Shown one piece after another: positions 16,186 through 24,913 of a stretch of DNA of 64,000 bases. Below the pieces are notes generated by a model that ran no database searches, was not told the DNA's origin, and saw only the letters and a program-made list of their open reading frames with translations. Each line of letters starts with the position of its first letter. Positions within the stretch are counted from its first letter, which is position 1. A program made the position numbers and the translations under genes. Source of the DNA: Bacteroidales bacterium (GTDB lineage Bacteria; Bacteroidota; Bacteroidia; Bacteroidales; F082); the NCBI GenBank assembly GCA_017530365.1, contig JAFXMK010000004.1:62001-126000 (forward strand), in the 5' to 3' direction.

Positions 16186-16821
16186 TTATTTCTCAATGGA
16201 GGTCAACACGGATGAACTGACCAATTTACCTTTGGAATAGGATTCGGTTTTCACCATGCCAATGCCGCGGGCATACCAGTTCTTGATGGTAGTCTCACTC
16301 TTCATACCCAAGACACGACCTGAAGAAGTCTGTTGGATCACATAGCATTTGAAGGTGCCTGCTGGAGTGGTGATCTCTTCCCTATCAACCACTTCGTTTT
16401 CCGTAATGGTGCTTTTCACTCTCAATCCACCGAGATCCACATACATATCACCTAAGGGAAGTTTGTAGCCTACAGCAAGTTTATTCGGGATACGGAGCAA
16501 TTCAGGATCAGTAGCGGTAACATCGATAGAGCCGCTCCCCATTGAGATCATGGCACTGCCATTGCGGACTTCCATAGAGGTCTCCATGGTTACCACGTTG
16601 CCACCGGCATTCACGGTAGTTTCCATAGCAATGTCATAATTCTGGTCGCTGAGCATGGTCACTTCCTTAAATGTTTGTTTGGTAGTGCCCGTCTCCTTGC
16701 CTTTGGCGTCATAATCGGTATAATTCAGCACTGTGCCTTTGGTCACACAGCAATAAGGTGTTTGGGCAAACATAGAAAGTGAGCACAAACACATCACGAA
16801 TAGTAGAAGCAGTTTTTTCAT
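16186..16821 (-). CDS. Secreted TapB/DUF3108-like protein
   Basis: The 211-residue protein has a signal peptide (MKKLLLLFVMCLCSLSMFAQ) and an all-beta mature chain. Phrases such as KGTVLNYTDYDAKGKETGTT, EEITTPAGTFKCYVI, IKNWYARGIGMVKTESYSKG recall Bacteroidetes TapB-like/DUF3108 proteins, where a PAGTFxCY segment and a WYAxGIGxV(K/R) segment are conserved. Those proteins are periplasmic or secreted with no settled function. A TATTTTTG promoter element lies 29 bases upstream, overlapping the divergent trmO promoter region. Confidence 0.65.
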   Translation of the reverse strand: MKKLLLLFVMCLCSLSMFAQTPYCCVTKGTVLNYTDYDAKGKETGTTKQTFKEVTMLSDQNYDIAMETTVNAGGNVVTMETSMEVRNGSAMISMGSGSIDVTATDPELLRIPNKLAVGYKLPLGDMYVDLGGLRVKSTITENEVVDREEITTPAGTFKCYVIQQTSSGRVLGMKSETTIKNWYARGIGMVKTESYSKGKLVSSSVLTSIEK

Positions 16822-16841
16822 GATGATTCATTTTTTAAATG

Positions 16842-16849
16842 TAACTTTG
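16842..16849 (+). promoter_or_regulatory. -7 promoter element of trmO
   Basis: TAACTTTG, an exact TAnnTTTG match 26 bases before the GTG start at 16876. It directly abuts the opposite-strand element at 16850-16857. Confidence 0.65.
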
Positions 16850-16857
16850 CAAAAATA
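16850..16857 (-). promoter_or_regulatory. -7 promoter element of the TapB-like gene
   Basis: TATTTTTG on the minus strand, exact TAnnTTTG, 28 bases before the ATG at 16821. It touches the trmO element end to end, so the two promoters can hardly be occupied at once. Confidence 0.65.
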
Positions 16858-16875
16858 TAAAAAATTTTAAATATT

Positions 16876-17547
16876 GTGAGGGTTATTGCACATATTTATA
16901 CCGAGTTCCCAACAAAATTTGGAATTCCACGTCAAAGCGGCATCATTGAGTCACTCCGAGGGACGATTGTGTTTGAGCCGGAATACCGCAGCCCAGATGC
17001 TATCCGAGGCTTGGAAGACTTCTCCCATCTTTGGCTGATATGGGAGTTTTCCGAGGCCAAGCGCGACACTTGGTCGCCCACAGTAAGGCCCCCTCGTCTT
17101 GGAGGCAACGTGCGCAAAGGCGTTTTCGCCACAAGGTCGCCTTTCCGGCCCAACCCCATTGGCCTATCTTCGGTAAAGCTAGAGCACATCGAAACAGATC
17201 CGAAACTCGGGCCGGTGCTGCATGTCAGCGGAGCCGACCTGATGGATGGCACGCCTATTTATGACATCAAGCCCTACATCGTCTATACCGACAGCCATCC
17301 CGAGGCCGTCAGTGGCTTCGCCGAGAAGCCAGCAGAACAATTGCTGAAGGTGGATTGCCCCGAAACGTTGCTGCACCAAGTGGATGAAGACTATAGGGAA
17401 AACCTCGTTGCCGTTCTGGCTCACGATCCTCGACCACAATACCAAGACGACCCCGACCGCATTTACGGCATGGCTTTTGGCCCATACGAAGTGAGGTTCA
17501 AAGTCAATGACCTGAACCTCACCATTGTTGACATCAAAAAGGTTTAA
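16876..17547 (+). CDS. trmO: tRNA threonylcarbamoyladenosine N6-methyltransferase TrmO (TsaA/YaeB)
   Basis: The 223-residue protein belongs to the TrmO family, which uses S-adenosylmethionine to methylate N6 of t6A37 in certain tRNAs. Motifs: FPTKFGIPRQSGI at the start, FSHLWLIWEFSEA, RPPRLGG...GVFATRSPFRPNP (substrate/SAM-site loop), ADLMDGTPIYDIKPY, and a C-terminal FKVNDLNLTIVDIK subdomain. The start is GTG (MRVIAHIY); no ATG lies upstream before the promoter, and the family N-terminus fits. It ends 4 bases from the convergent omp28-like gene. Confidence 0.92.
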   Translation: MRVIAHIYTEFPTKFGIPRQSGIIESLRGTIVFEPEYRSPDAIRGLEDFSHLWLIWEFSEAKRDTWSPTVRPPRLGGNVRKGVFATRSPFRPNPIGLSSVKLEHIETDPKLGPVLHVSGADLMDGTPIYDIKPYIVYTDSHPEAVSGFAEKPAEQLLKVDCPETLLHQVDEDYRENLVAVLAHDPRPQYQDDPDRIYGMAFGPYEVRFKVNDLNLTIVDIKKV

Positions 17548-17551
17548 AACC

Positions 17552-18355
17552 TCATTTGATCTTTTTCATCTCAGTTTGCAAGATCTTGCCATTCTGATAG
17601 TCATAAATGTAAGTCAGAATATAGCATTGGTCAGCATTAAAAGTGGAATCAAGGACCATCGTGCTGGTGGTGACAAAATTGTCATCGTAAAACACGGGGC
17701 CATCCGAAACAAGTTCTCCATCAGCGCCATTGAAAGTGCCTCGGAACACGTTGCGGAACACGTATGCTGTGTCGATACCAATTCCTTGCACCGCCTGTCG
17801 GCCAACAATGCTATCCTCTAGCAGACATACCGTGGCGTAATATTTCCCGTCACAGTCTCCAACAGCAGAGAACGTATTCTCTACATTCACGCGTCGTGTG
17901 GCTTCGTCGTAAGTGTTTTCGATATCAATGGAGAACAACTGAGGCTCAGCCAAAGCGTTGTTCAACGGAGCATCCACTTGTCCCACATAAAACGCATTGC
18001 CATCGGTAAGATTGACATGATCCACAGAGAACAAGGGGTTGGATGAATTATTGTTGTACCAAATCGTTCCTTCCTCGGTGGTAAAGTCAGGGAACTTACC
18101 TGTCGGGGTGGCCAATGCACCGGCATGGACACTCATGATGAAGACACAATCCTCGCCCAGCTGATGCTGGAGCTCATGGACGGTTTCGGCAGCTGCGGGA
18201 CAGTTGTTGCAGCGCACCCCAGTGAAGTCCTTGATGAGTACTGTCTTATTGCCAGACACAGGAATGAAGGGCTTATGTGGGTTGTCGATCTTGTCACAGC
18301 CTATTGCAAAGAAGAGCAAGACTGCCAAAGCGGTTATCGATAATAGTTTTTTCAT
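17552..18355 (-). CDS. Omp28-related lipoprotein with thioredoxin-like fold
   Basis: The 267-residue protein has a lipoprotein signal (MKKLLSITALAVLLFFAIGC), so Cys20 is likely acylated. The N-terminal half is a thioredoxin-like domain with a CNNC active-site-like motif in DFTGVRCNNCPAAAET, followed by a beta-rich Omp28 C-terminal domain. Omp28-like proteins are outer-membrane lipoproteins of Bacteroidetes. It is the last gene of a unit with tlpA and the DUF6029 barrel, pointing to envelope redox or adhesion work. Whether CNNC is redox-active is not known. Confidence 0.85.
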   Translation of the reverse strand: MKKLLSITALAVLLFFAIGCDKIDNPHKPFIPVSGNKTVLIKDFTGVRCNNCPAAAETVHELQHQLGEDCVFIMSVHAGALATPTGKFPDFTTEEGTIWYNNNSSNPLFSVDHVNLTDGNAFYVGQVDAPLNNALAEPQLFSIDIENTYDEATRRVNVENTFSAVGDCDGKYYATVCLLEDSIVGRQAVQGIGIDTAYVFRNVFRGTFNGADGELVSDGPVFYDDNFVTTSTMVLDSTFNADQCYILTYIYDYQNGKILQTEMKKIK

Positions 18356-18367
18356 GATCCAATTGTT

Positions 18368-20107
18368 TTAAAAAGAAGTGGAAATGGTTAAAGACACACC
18401 CGAGGAAGCTGGGACGGTACGGCAAACGCCCCCCACACAGACCACGCCTTCACTTTGGCGGCCGCCGCTCAACATGATACGGGTGGCGTCATGGAGATAG
18501 CTAACCGTTCCAGTGAAGTAATGATCACGGAACTCGGGCACAGGATTACCGTAATTCCATTTGTCACCAATGGAGAATGACCAATGTGGGGTGATGGTGT
18601 ACTCGACCAAAGCCGCAGCCCAGTCACCACGCTTTTGGAAGTCTTTCTTCTCGTCTTCATTCACCTCATAGCCTTTATGCACCTCGTTTTCCCATAAGCC
18701 TTGGAGTTCGAAGCGAATGCTTTGTCTCTTGTCGATCTTATAGGTCACATCCAAAAAACCGATATTTGCCTTCACGTCAGGGGCTCCGGCATGGCCTTCG
18801 ATGGTTGCTATGTCATAGAACAAGTTGATATACTGTGCTGTAACGTGCCAGTCTTTATTGATCTTCTTGTCGATCTCAAAGTTGATGTCGCGGAAGAAAC
18901 GATGATCACTGACGGCAAAGAAATTGGAGCTATAGCCCAAAGTACCTTTTTTGTTCAGCACCAGATGACCGTTGTCCATGACGGAATCGCGAACGATATC
19001 GTTCACCTGACTCATGTTCAAGGCAAGCTTGGTGCCGTATTTACCGCCAAGAGCAGTACCCTTTGGAATGGTGTAGTTAATCTGGAATTGACCTGCCATC
19101 TCACCATTGGGTTGAGTCGAATAGGTGTACATGGAAGGGAGGCTGTGAGTGTGGGTGTAGTTGATGGGCGGGATGAAGTTGATGTCCAGATCGTTCTGCG
19201 TAGCTGTGTACATCGACTTGAAGCTCATGTTGTCGGTACGCTTCACTTGGAGCACGATGCCCAATCCTTTTTGCGAGTAAGACAATGACGACAACAAGGC
19301 CTGTCCATTCTTATAGATGAAGTTATTGATGGCCGAAGGGTCGTTGATTTTGTAAGCATATTCCGTACTGAAGGCGAAACGTCCATAGCCCAAGTTGATA
19401 CGTCCAGCTGCAGCCCCCACGTTTTCAGGGATATAATAGAATAGGCTCTGGTCATACTGTTTCTTGCTGACAAAGCTGGCGCCCAAGCTTACCCTGAACT
19501 CCGAGTCATTCATAGAAGTGATGCTCTGGTTGAGATCCCATTCACCGTCCACGCCACGCACAATGCCACGGTAGTCGTCAGCGGCAAAATCGCGCTCGTT
19601 GTAGGGAGCCCAGAAGAAACGCTGGCGGCCATAAACGCCTTTCAATGTCACACCTTGTGTTGGGCGAATAATGGTCCTCACACCACGCAGTGCATTGTCC
19701 ATTCCAAGTGACCATTCCTCGTATGAACGGAACACCAGGCCGCTGCCGAATTGGTCATACACATCACCCACGGTAACACCAATGAAACCATTGTCGTAGG
19801 TGGCAAAGAAGTTAGCCAACCCTACGCCATTCAATTCCTGGCGGAAGCCGTTCAACTCAGGCAAAAAAGCCTCGAAGCGCATGCCTGCTGAGAAATTGCC
19901 GTATGAATAATTGACTTTGCCGAAACCGTTAATGCCAAGTTTTTTCCCGTAAAGGTCCGTAATGTCGATACCTTCATCCAAGCGATAATACTGTGCATCC
20001 GTCTGAAAACTGCCATTAATCTGGGCGTTTTCTAAAAAAGATTGGGCATGCAGTATCTGCACGCCCGATAAGACGAATATTAAAAGTGGTAATAAAACTC
20101 TTCTCAT
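18368..20107 (-). CDS. DUF6029-family outer-membrane protein
   Basis: The 579-residue protein has a signal peptide (MRRVLLPLLIFVLSGVQILHAQ) and a mature chain typical of a large beta-barrel: SFQTDAQYYRLDEGIDITDL near the N-terminus, many amphipathic aromatic-bounded strands, and a terminal Phe (SGVSLTISTSF). It matches the DUF6029 family of Bacteroidetes as I remember it. It sits 17 bases after tlpA and 12 before the omp28-like gene, a recurrent arrangement. Function unknown. Confidence 0.75.
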   Translation of the reverse strand: MRRVLLPLLIFVLSGVQILHAQSFLENAQINGSFQTDAQYYRLDEGIDITDLYGKKLGINGFGKVNYSYGNFSAGMRFEAFLPELNGFRQELNGVGLANFFATYDNGFIGVTVGDVYDQFGSGLVFRSYEEWSLGMDNALRGVRTIIRPTQGVTLKGVYGRQRFFWAPYNERDFAADDYRGIVRGVDGEWDLNQSITSMNDSEFRVSLGASFVSKKQYDQSLFYYIPENVGAAAGRINLGYGRFAFSTEYAYKINDPSAINNFIYKNGQALLSSLSYSQKGLGIVLQVKRTDNMSFKSMYTATQNDLDINFIPPINYTHTHSLPSMYTYSTQPNGEMAGQFQINYTIPKGTALGGKYGTKLALNMSQVNDIVRDSVMDNGHLVLNKKGTLGYSSNFFAVSDHRFFRDINFEIDKKINKDWHVTAQYINLFYDIATIEGHAGAPDVKANIGFLDVTYKIDKRQSIRFELQGLWENEVHKGYEVNEDEKKDFQKRGDWAAALVEYTITPHWSFSIGDKWNYGNPVPEFRDHYFTGTVSYLHDATRIMLSGGRQSEGVVCVGGVCRTVPASSGVSLTISTSF

Positions 20108-20127
20108 ATCTTCTGTCTTCTGACTTA
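20108..20127 (-). repeat. Short heptad array, GAAGTAA family, after tlpA
   Basis: On the minus strand AAGAAGTAAGTCAGAAGACAGAAG spans the tlpA stop (TAA at 20125-20127) and runs to the ATG of the DUF6029 gene. It gives about three imperfect units. Confidence 0.7.
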
Positions 20128-20619
20128 CTTCTTAAGATTCAAAATCTCTTCATAAAGGTCGTTTTCGGCGCCTTCAAAATAGCCTGAGTGTTGATACACC
20201 AACTTGCCTTGTCCATCAAATAAGAAAGTGTAGGGGGGATTGCTCACATTCATGGCCCTAGCAAGATCCTTATTGGTATCCAACAGGACTTCAAAATCCC
20301 AACCTTTGCCTTCAACGAAGGGCTTTACCTTGGCTGTTGAGCGAGAGTCATCAATGGAGACAGAGTAAATCTTCACACCTGTTTCAGCCTTCCAATCAGC
20401 ATAAACCTCATCCAGGGCGTTGTGCTCCTTGATGCAAGGGCCACACCAAGTAGCCCAAAAAGTCATTACGAAAGGCTTGCCGTTGTTCGACAACTTGGCA
20501 ATATTGACATCCTTTCCTTGCAAATTCTTAATAGTGACATTAGGCAAATCCGATTTCTGCTGGGCTTGAACGCCTGAAACCAACAGCACAGCAACTAATA
20601 GAGCAAATAGCTTTTTCAT
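20125..20619 (-). CDS. TlpA-like thioredoxin-fold protein
   Basis: The 164-residue secreted protein has a signal peptide (MKKLFALLVAVLLVSGVQAQ) and a redoxin/TlpA domain with active site WATWCGPC (Cys54 region) and the cis-Pro region SNPPYTFLF. Such proteins reduce or isomerise disulfides in the periplasm. It is the first gene of tlpA-DUF6029-omp28, and Omp28 carries a second CxxC, so the unit may handle thiol chemistry of an outer-membrane complex (inference). The last two lysines and stop (AAGAAGTAA) come from a heptad array. Confidence 0.9.
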   Translation of the reverse strand: MKKLFALLVAVLLVSGVQAQQKSDLPNVTIKNLQGKDVNIAKLSNNGKPFVMTFWATWCGPCIKEHNALDEVYADWKAETGVKIYSVSIDDSRSTAKVKPFVEGKGWDFEVLLDTNKDLARAMNVSNPPYTFLFDGQGKLVYQHSGYFEGAENDLYEEILNLKK

Positions 20620-20640
20620 GGTTGTAATTATTACTAACTT

Positions 20641-21627
20641 CTAAATATCGTTATAGATTTCTAACAGTTTACAGATGCCTTGAGCCTTGATATTCACCTT
20701 TTCGATGACGTTAGGGATCAAAACAACTTCACCATTACTTACAAATACCGAGCCATTTTCCCACTCTAACAAAAATTTTCCTTCAACTGGCATCAAAATT
20801 ACGAAAGAGTCAAGCTCCGAATAGTCTTTTGCCATCTCGCCTTTTAGGCTAAGCATGTTGGTTGTAAAATATGGTGAATCAACCACTGGAACGGTTTTGT
20901 TAAGAACAGTATCATAAGGTGATTTGTAATTCTCAACGGGATCGAAATCAACGGCATCAAGGGATTGCGGGACATGTAGTTCACGACGCATTCCGGCCAC
21001 ATCGATACGGTCCCAGTCATAAATGCGATAAGTAACATCGCTGGTTTGCTGGATTTCAGCCACCATGATACCGGGACCAAGGGCATGGACACGACCAGCG
21101 GGGATGTAGAACACATCACCTTGGTTGGCGGATTCGTGGTTGAGCACCGTTTGGATAGCGTTGTCTTTAAGCACCCTGATGTACTTCATGCGGTTCATCT
21201 CGCAGTTGAAGCCTGTGACAAGCTCAGCACCTTGATCCGCCTGCATCACGTACCACATCTCCGTCTTACCATTGCCCAATTCTCGTTTCTCAGCCAGCTC
21301 GTCATCGGGATGGACCTGCACCGAAAGCCAGTCGTTGGCGTCGATGATCTTTATGAGCAACGGAAACTGTTCGCCGTATTTGTCAAACACGCCTTCTCCG
21401 ACGAGATCGCCCATAAAGGTCTCCACAAGGTCGTTGATCTCATCGCCTTCAAAGTCGCCGTTGGCAATCACGCTTTGTTCCTCCCAAAGACCAGAGAGCA
21501 GCCATGCTTCACCGCAATTGGGGAGAGCACCGTAATCAAGGCCAACAATATCTTTGATTTTCCGTCCACCCCAGATTTTATCCTTGAAGATGGGCTTGAA
21601 TTTCATTGGGTAAAGTACAGTTGACAT
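20641..21627 (-). CDS. manA: Mannose-6-phosphate isomerase, class I
   Basis: The 328-residue zinc-dependent cupin interconverts fructose-6-phosphate and mannose-6-phosphate. Motifs: FKPIFKDKIWGGRKI at the start, the metal site LSVQVHPDDELAEKRE, GKTEMWYVMQADQGA, and NQGDVFYIPAGRVHALGPG. This is the short Firmicutes/Bacteroidetes type (about 320 residues). It supplies mannose-6-phosphate for glycan precursors. Divergent from the M20 gene and followed by tlpA after 21 bases; the stop is followed by AAGTTAG, a hint of a degenerate heptad. Confidence 0.93.
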   Translation of the reverse strand: MSTVLYPMKFKPIFKDKIWGGRKIKDIVGLDYGALPNCGEAWLLSGLWEEQSVIANGDFEGDEINDLVETFMGDLVGEGVFDKYGEQFPLLIKIIDANDWLSVQVHPDDELAEKRELGNGKTEMWYVMQADQGAELVTGFNCEMNRMKYIRVLKDNAIQTVLNHESANQGDVFYIPAGRVHALGPGIMVAEIQQTSDVTYRIYDWDRIDVAGMRRELHVPQSLDAVDFDPVENYKSPYDTVLNKTVPVVDSPYFTTNMLSLKGEMAKDYSELDSFVILMPVEGKFLLEWENGSVFVSNGEVVLIPNVIEKVNIKAQGICKLLEIYNDI

Positions 21628-21648
21628 TTCTCGTTTTCAATTTTGGGG

Positions 21649-21656
21649 CAAAGATA
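21649..21656 (-). promoter_or_regulatory. -7 promoter element of manA
   Basis: TATCTTTG on the minus strand, exact TAnnTTTG, 21 bases before the manA ATG. Confidence 0.7.
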
Positions 21657-21660
21657 GGAT

Positions 21661-21697
21661 AAAAAGTGAAAAGTGAAGAGTGAAAAGTTAAAAGTGC
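21661..21697. repeat. Heptad array, AAAAGTG family, in a divergent spacer
   Basis: Units on the plus strand: AAAAGTG, AAAAGTG, AAGAGTG, AAAAGTT, AAAAGTG. This is one of the few arrays lying between two promoters (manA and M20) rather than after a stop codon. It is purine-rich on the plus strand. Confidence 0.8.
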
Positions 21698-21698
21698 T

Positions 21699-21706
21699 TA
21701 CCTTTG
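21699..21706 (+). promoter_or_regulatory. -7 promoter element of the M20 gene
   Basis: TACCTTTG, exact TAnnTTTG, 19 bases before the ATG at 21726. Confidence 0.7.
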
Positions 21707-21725
21707 CAGCAAATACAAAACAATC

Positions 21726-22862
21726 ATGGAAAACCTTATCGAATTACGACACATATTACACGCACATCCGGAGCTATCGGGACACGAAGCGCTGACTAAC
21801 AGAGTATTGAACGAATGGGTAAAACAGACCCAACCCGATCTGCTCATTGAAAAGATTGGCGGCTACGGATTGGCAGCAGTGTATAAAGGTGCCAAACCTG
21901 GAAAGCGCATTCTCATCCGCGGCGACATCGATGCGCTCCATATCCCCGAGTCAAACGACATCCCCTATCGTTCACAAAACCAAGGTGTTTCACACAAATG
22001 CGGTCACGATGGGCACGCCGCCATCCTTTGCGGATTGGCCCAATGGCTCGGCGAACAGCGTCCCGACCAAGGCGAGGTGGTGCTGTTGTTCCAACCGGCC
22101 GAAGAAACCGGACAAGGAGCTAAAGCTATTCTTGAAGATCCACAATTTGAGCAAATCAAACCCGATGTGGCTTACGGGCTGCACAACCTGCCAGGCTTCG
22201 AAAAGGGAAAGATTATGGTTCGGAAGGGCTGCTTTGCGGCGGCCTCTTTCGGCTTGAAGCTTTGCTTTGATGGCCGAACTGCCCATGCTTCGCAACCAGA
22301 GACAGGACACAGCCCATCGGAACTATTGGCTTTACTCATCCACAACCTGGAGAAGAAACGTGAGCAACTGCAAGCCGTAAAGCCATTGACTACCTTCGTC
22401 ATCACCCACGCCATCTTGGGCGAAGAGACTTTTGGCGTCGCCCCTGGTCATGCTGAGATTTGGCTTACGTTAAGAAGTTACGACAGCCACAACTTGGAAG
22501 TGATGGCCAGTCAGATCATTGAGCTGTCACGCGCCAAAGCCAATGACTATCTCTTCGATTTCAGCTTCTCAGAGCACGAAGCTTTCGCCGCCACCAACTG
22601 CGACGACAACTGCATCCAAACCATCGAGCAAGCCGCCAAAAACCTTGAATTGGATCTTGGCTATCTGGATGCGCCCTTCCGCTGGTCGGAGGACTTTGGA
22701 AGATTTGGCAGCGTCTGCCCAATAGGATTCTTCGGTTTAGGCTCGGGCATAGAGCAGCCTGCCCTTCACGACCCGATGTTTGATTTTCCCGACGACATCT
22801 TGGAGGTTGGAATGGGGATGTTTTGGGAGATAATAAGGTTGGAATTGGAAGTTAAAAGTTAG
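21726..22862 (+). CDS. M20-family amidohydrolase
   Basis: The 378-residue metal-dependent hydrolase is of the M20D type (N-acyl-L-amino acid amidohydrolase, hippurate or IAA-amino-acid hydrolase like). Motifs: LRHILHAHPELSGHE, IRGDIDALHIPE, SHKCGHDGHAAIL, LLFQPAEETGQGA and YGLHNLPG carry the two-metal ligands (Cys/His of CGHDGH, the Glu pair). A dimerisation lid occupies the middle. The exact substrate cannot be told. The C-terminus LEVKS plus stop is read from two heptad-like units (GAAGTTAAAAGTTAG), as in other genes here. Confidence 0.9.
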   Translation: MENLIELRHILHAHPELSGHEALTNRVLNEWVKQTQPDLLIEKIGGYGLAAVYKGAKPGKRILIRGDIDALHIPESNDIPYRSQNQGVSHKCGHDGHAAILCGLAQWLGEQRPDQGEVVLLFQPAEETGQGAKAILEDPQFEQIKPDVAYGLHNLPGFEKGKIMVRKGCFAAASFGLKLCFDGRTAHASQPETGHSPSELLALLIHNLEKKREQLQAVKPLTTFVITHAILGEETFGVAPGHAEIWLTLRSYDSHNLEVMASQIIELSRAKANDYLFDFSFSEHEAFAATNCDDNCIQTIEQAAKNLELDLGYLDAPFRWSEDFGRFGSVCPIGFFGLGSGIEQPALHDPMFDFPDDILEVGMGMFWEIIRLELEVKS

Positions 22863-22871
22863 GTATTGTAG

Positions 22872-22892
22872 GGCTGTCACACCATGGCAGCC
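22872..22892. terminator. Hairpin between convergent M20 and mtnN genes
   Basis: GGCTGTCA (22872-22879) pairs with TGGCAGCC (22885-22892), 8 bp with one G-U, around a 5-base loop. There is no T tract, so terminator function is inferred from the convergent position only. Confidence 0.45.
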
Positions 22893-22895
22893 GAA

Positions 22896-23651
22896 CTACA
22901 TCAGCCCCATAATCTCCGATATAATCGCCCTCGAATAAGCATTCGCCACCTCGACGATGAACTTGCCGAAGTCGACACGTGCATTGTGATTAGCGGTATC
23001 GCTGATGGTGCGGATGACCGTGAAAGGCGTGCCGAATTCCAGACAGACCTGCGCCACGGCGGCGCCTTCCATCTCGACACAGAGCACATCGGGCAGCAGA
23101 CCGAAGATTTCCTGACGTTTCTCGTCGCTGTTGATGAACTGGTCACCGCTGGCGATGTCACCGAAATACAAGCTAGGAGCTAGATTAAACTCCTTCACAG
23201 CCTCCTCACCCACCATATTCTCCACGCCTTTGTTCAACAGATTTGTCACGGCTTTGCCTGCAAGCTCGGTCAGCTCGGGGTCGCTATCAACATAAACACG
23301 ATTAAGCAAAGGCAATTCAAAGCGAGAAATCATGGGCCGGGCATCCAAGTCATGTTGCACCAGTCGTTTGGAGATGACGATATCGCCCACCTTCAAGCCA
23401 TCCGCCAAGGCGCCTGCCGTACCGATGAAAAAGAGGTCGGTGACGCCGAACTCTTGTATTAATAAGGTTGCAGTGATAGTGGCTGCCACCTTGCCCCATT
23501 TGGAGAAAGCCACCACACAGGCGATGCCGTTGATCTTGCCCACCACAAACTCACGGTTAGCGATATTGACAACAGTCTTGCCCTTCAAAAGGGCCTTCAC
23601 CTCGTCGATTTCCTGGGCCATGGCGCCCAAAATGCCTATGGTTCTATCCAT
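22896..23651 (-). CDS. mtnN: 5'-methylthioadenosine/S-adenosylhomocysteine nucleosidase
   Basis: The 251-residue protein is of the PNP/UDP phosphorylase fold. It cleaves adenine from methylthioadenosine and S-adenosylhomocysteine, recycling products of methylation, polyamine and autoinducer-2 pathways. Motifs: IGILGAMAQEIDEVKALL at the start, FIGTAGALADGLKVGDIVI, and LCVEMEGAAVAQVCLEFG with the substrate-binding Glu, then VIRTISDTAN holding the catalytic Asp. It starts 6 bases after the lipoprotein gene, so they are likely cotranscribed. Confidence 0.95.
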   Translation of the reverse strand: MDRTIGILGAMAQEIDEVKALLKGKTVVNIANREFVVGKINGIACVVAFSKWGKVAATITATLLIQEFGVTDLFFIGTAGALADGLKVGDIVISKRLVQHDLDARPMISRFELPLLNRVYVDSDPELTELAGKAVTNLLNKGVENMVGEEAVKEFNLAPSLYFGDIASGDQFINSDEKRQEIFGLLPDVLCVEMEGAAVAQVCLEFGTPFTVIRTISDTANHNARVDFGKFIVEVANAYSRAIISEIMGLM

Positions 23652-23657
23652 ACAGTT

Positions 23658-24851
23658 TTACTTTGTATTATACAAACGAATCGCTTTTACTTGAGCGCCG
23701 GATTTAAAAATTGGATCATCAACAATGGCACCTTCGTCGCTTTCTATCTCGGGAAGTGTTCCATCATAATCCTCCTTGTCGAGAATAAACTGTATTCCCT
23801 CCAGATCCACCGCCAGCCGTTCATCAGCCATATAGAACGTCGTTGCATCATCAGCAAACTTCTCCATCACCTCTTGAATCGGGCTGCCCACATGGAACCC
23901 GTCAACGGTCTGATAACGGTCGGAATAAACCGTGATGATATCAACACGATGATTGGGTTTCAAAACCAGATTATTCGGGTCAAAATCGAGCGTAAAGCCG
24001 CCACTTGCGATCCCCCATTCGGGTTCAATCTCCATGATCAACTCCCCATCCTTGGAAATGGCATATTTTTCCTGTTCCTCACCTTCAGCCATAAAGGTCT
24101 GTCGCTTGATGTCGTACCCTTCAACCTTCCAAGGAATCTCCGAGTCATAAGGAAGGCTGCAAAAACCCTCCTCCGAAATGGTGGCACCAATGATATCCGC
24201 CTCGGGTTTACGTACAAACTCGCGGCCGTTCCACTCGAAAGCCAATTGGGTTTGACGGTCATCAATTCTACCATAAAACCCGGAAAAAGCCACCATAAGA
24301 TCTGCTCTTTCGGACCATGCGTCGTGAAAAACACCTGCGCAATCGTTTTCCTCCAGATCCGCCCAATCTTCTTCTGTAACATCCAGCAAGGTCAACTCAT
24401 CAAAAAAGTCCATGATATCCAAAGCCATGACCGGGATCTCCGTCTTGGTCATCGTTTTGGACTTCAGATCATATAGATACGGCTCGGTATCAGGGCAACC
24501 TCCGCCACAATCGATGGGTTGGTAACAAAGCACAAGCAGTTGCTCTGCTTCTTGGTATTTGAAACATGTGAGATAGGCATCATGGTCACATGGGACAATG
24601 TCAACGGTATGAACAAAAAGCTTGTTTTTGGATTCTTGAAGCTCATACGACTTCTTCGTCCGCTCTCGAACCGACTGGATCGTATCCTCTATATCCATAT
24701 CATAACCAAGACCTGGCGAGGACATATAGACCTCCCACAACAGATCAAAATTCCACTCGAAAGGCCGGTTCAAGTTTGTCTTGGGTTTGAAATCGCAGGA
24801 GGCAAGACAGAGAGCCGTTCCTAACACGATGATGAACTTGATGTTTTTCAT
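23658..24851 (-). CDS. Lipoprotein of unknown function
   Basis: The 397-residue protein has a lipobox (MKNIKFIIVLGTALCLASC), so Cys19 is the likely lipid attachment site. The mature chain is acidic and mixed in predicted structure, with a Cys-containing PIDCGGGCPDTEPYLYDL segment and a C-terminal part (about 300-390: DGFHVGSPIQEVMEKFADDA, VDLEGIQFILDKEDYDGT). The latter resembles a small alpha/beta domain found at the end of various Bacteroidales lipoproteins. I do not recognise a family. Its promoter (TAAGTTTG at 24873-24880) diverges from that of the LOG gene; mtnN follows. Confidence 0.7.
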   Translation of the reverse strand: MKNIKFIIVLGTALCLASCDFKPKTNLNRPFEWNFDLLWEVYMSSPGLGYDMDIEDTIQSVRERTKKSYELQESKNKLFVHTVDIVPCDHDAYLTCFKYQEAEQLLVLCYQPIDCGGGCPDTEPYLYDLKSKTMTKTEIPVMALDIMDFFDELTLLDVTEEDWADLEENDCAGVFHDAWSERADLMVAFSGFYGRIDDRQTQLAFEWNGREFVRKPEADIIGATISEEGFCSLPYDSEIPWKVEGYDIKRQTFMAEGEEQEKYAISKDGELIMEIEPEWGIASGGFTLDFDPNNLVLKPNHRVDIITVYSDRYQTVDGFHVGSPIQEVMEKFADDATTFYMADERLAVDLEGIQFILDKEDYDGTLPEIESDEGAIVDDPIFKSGAQVKAIRLYNTK

Positions 24852-24868
24852 GTTCTTTGCTTTTTAGT

Positions 24869-24899
24869 TTTGCAAACTTACATAAAAAACCTACATTTG
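24869..24899 (+). promoter_or_regulatory. Full -33/-7 promoter of the LOG-family gene
   Basis: TTTG (24869-24872), 19 bases, then TACATTTG (24892-24899), followed 14 bases later by the ATG at 24914. This is the best complete match in the window to the Bacteroides TTTG / TAnnTTTG promoter. Confidence 0.8.
24873..24880 (-). promoter_or_regulatory. -7 promoter element of the 23658-24851 lipoprotein gene
   Basis: TAAGTTTG on the minus strand, exact TAnnTTTG, 21 bases before the ATG at 24851. It lies inside the spacer of the divergent LOG promoter, so the two promoters overlap. Confidence 0.6.
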
Positions 24900-24913
24900 C
24901 AAAAAATTAACGA

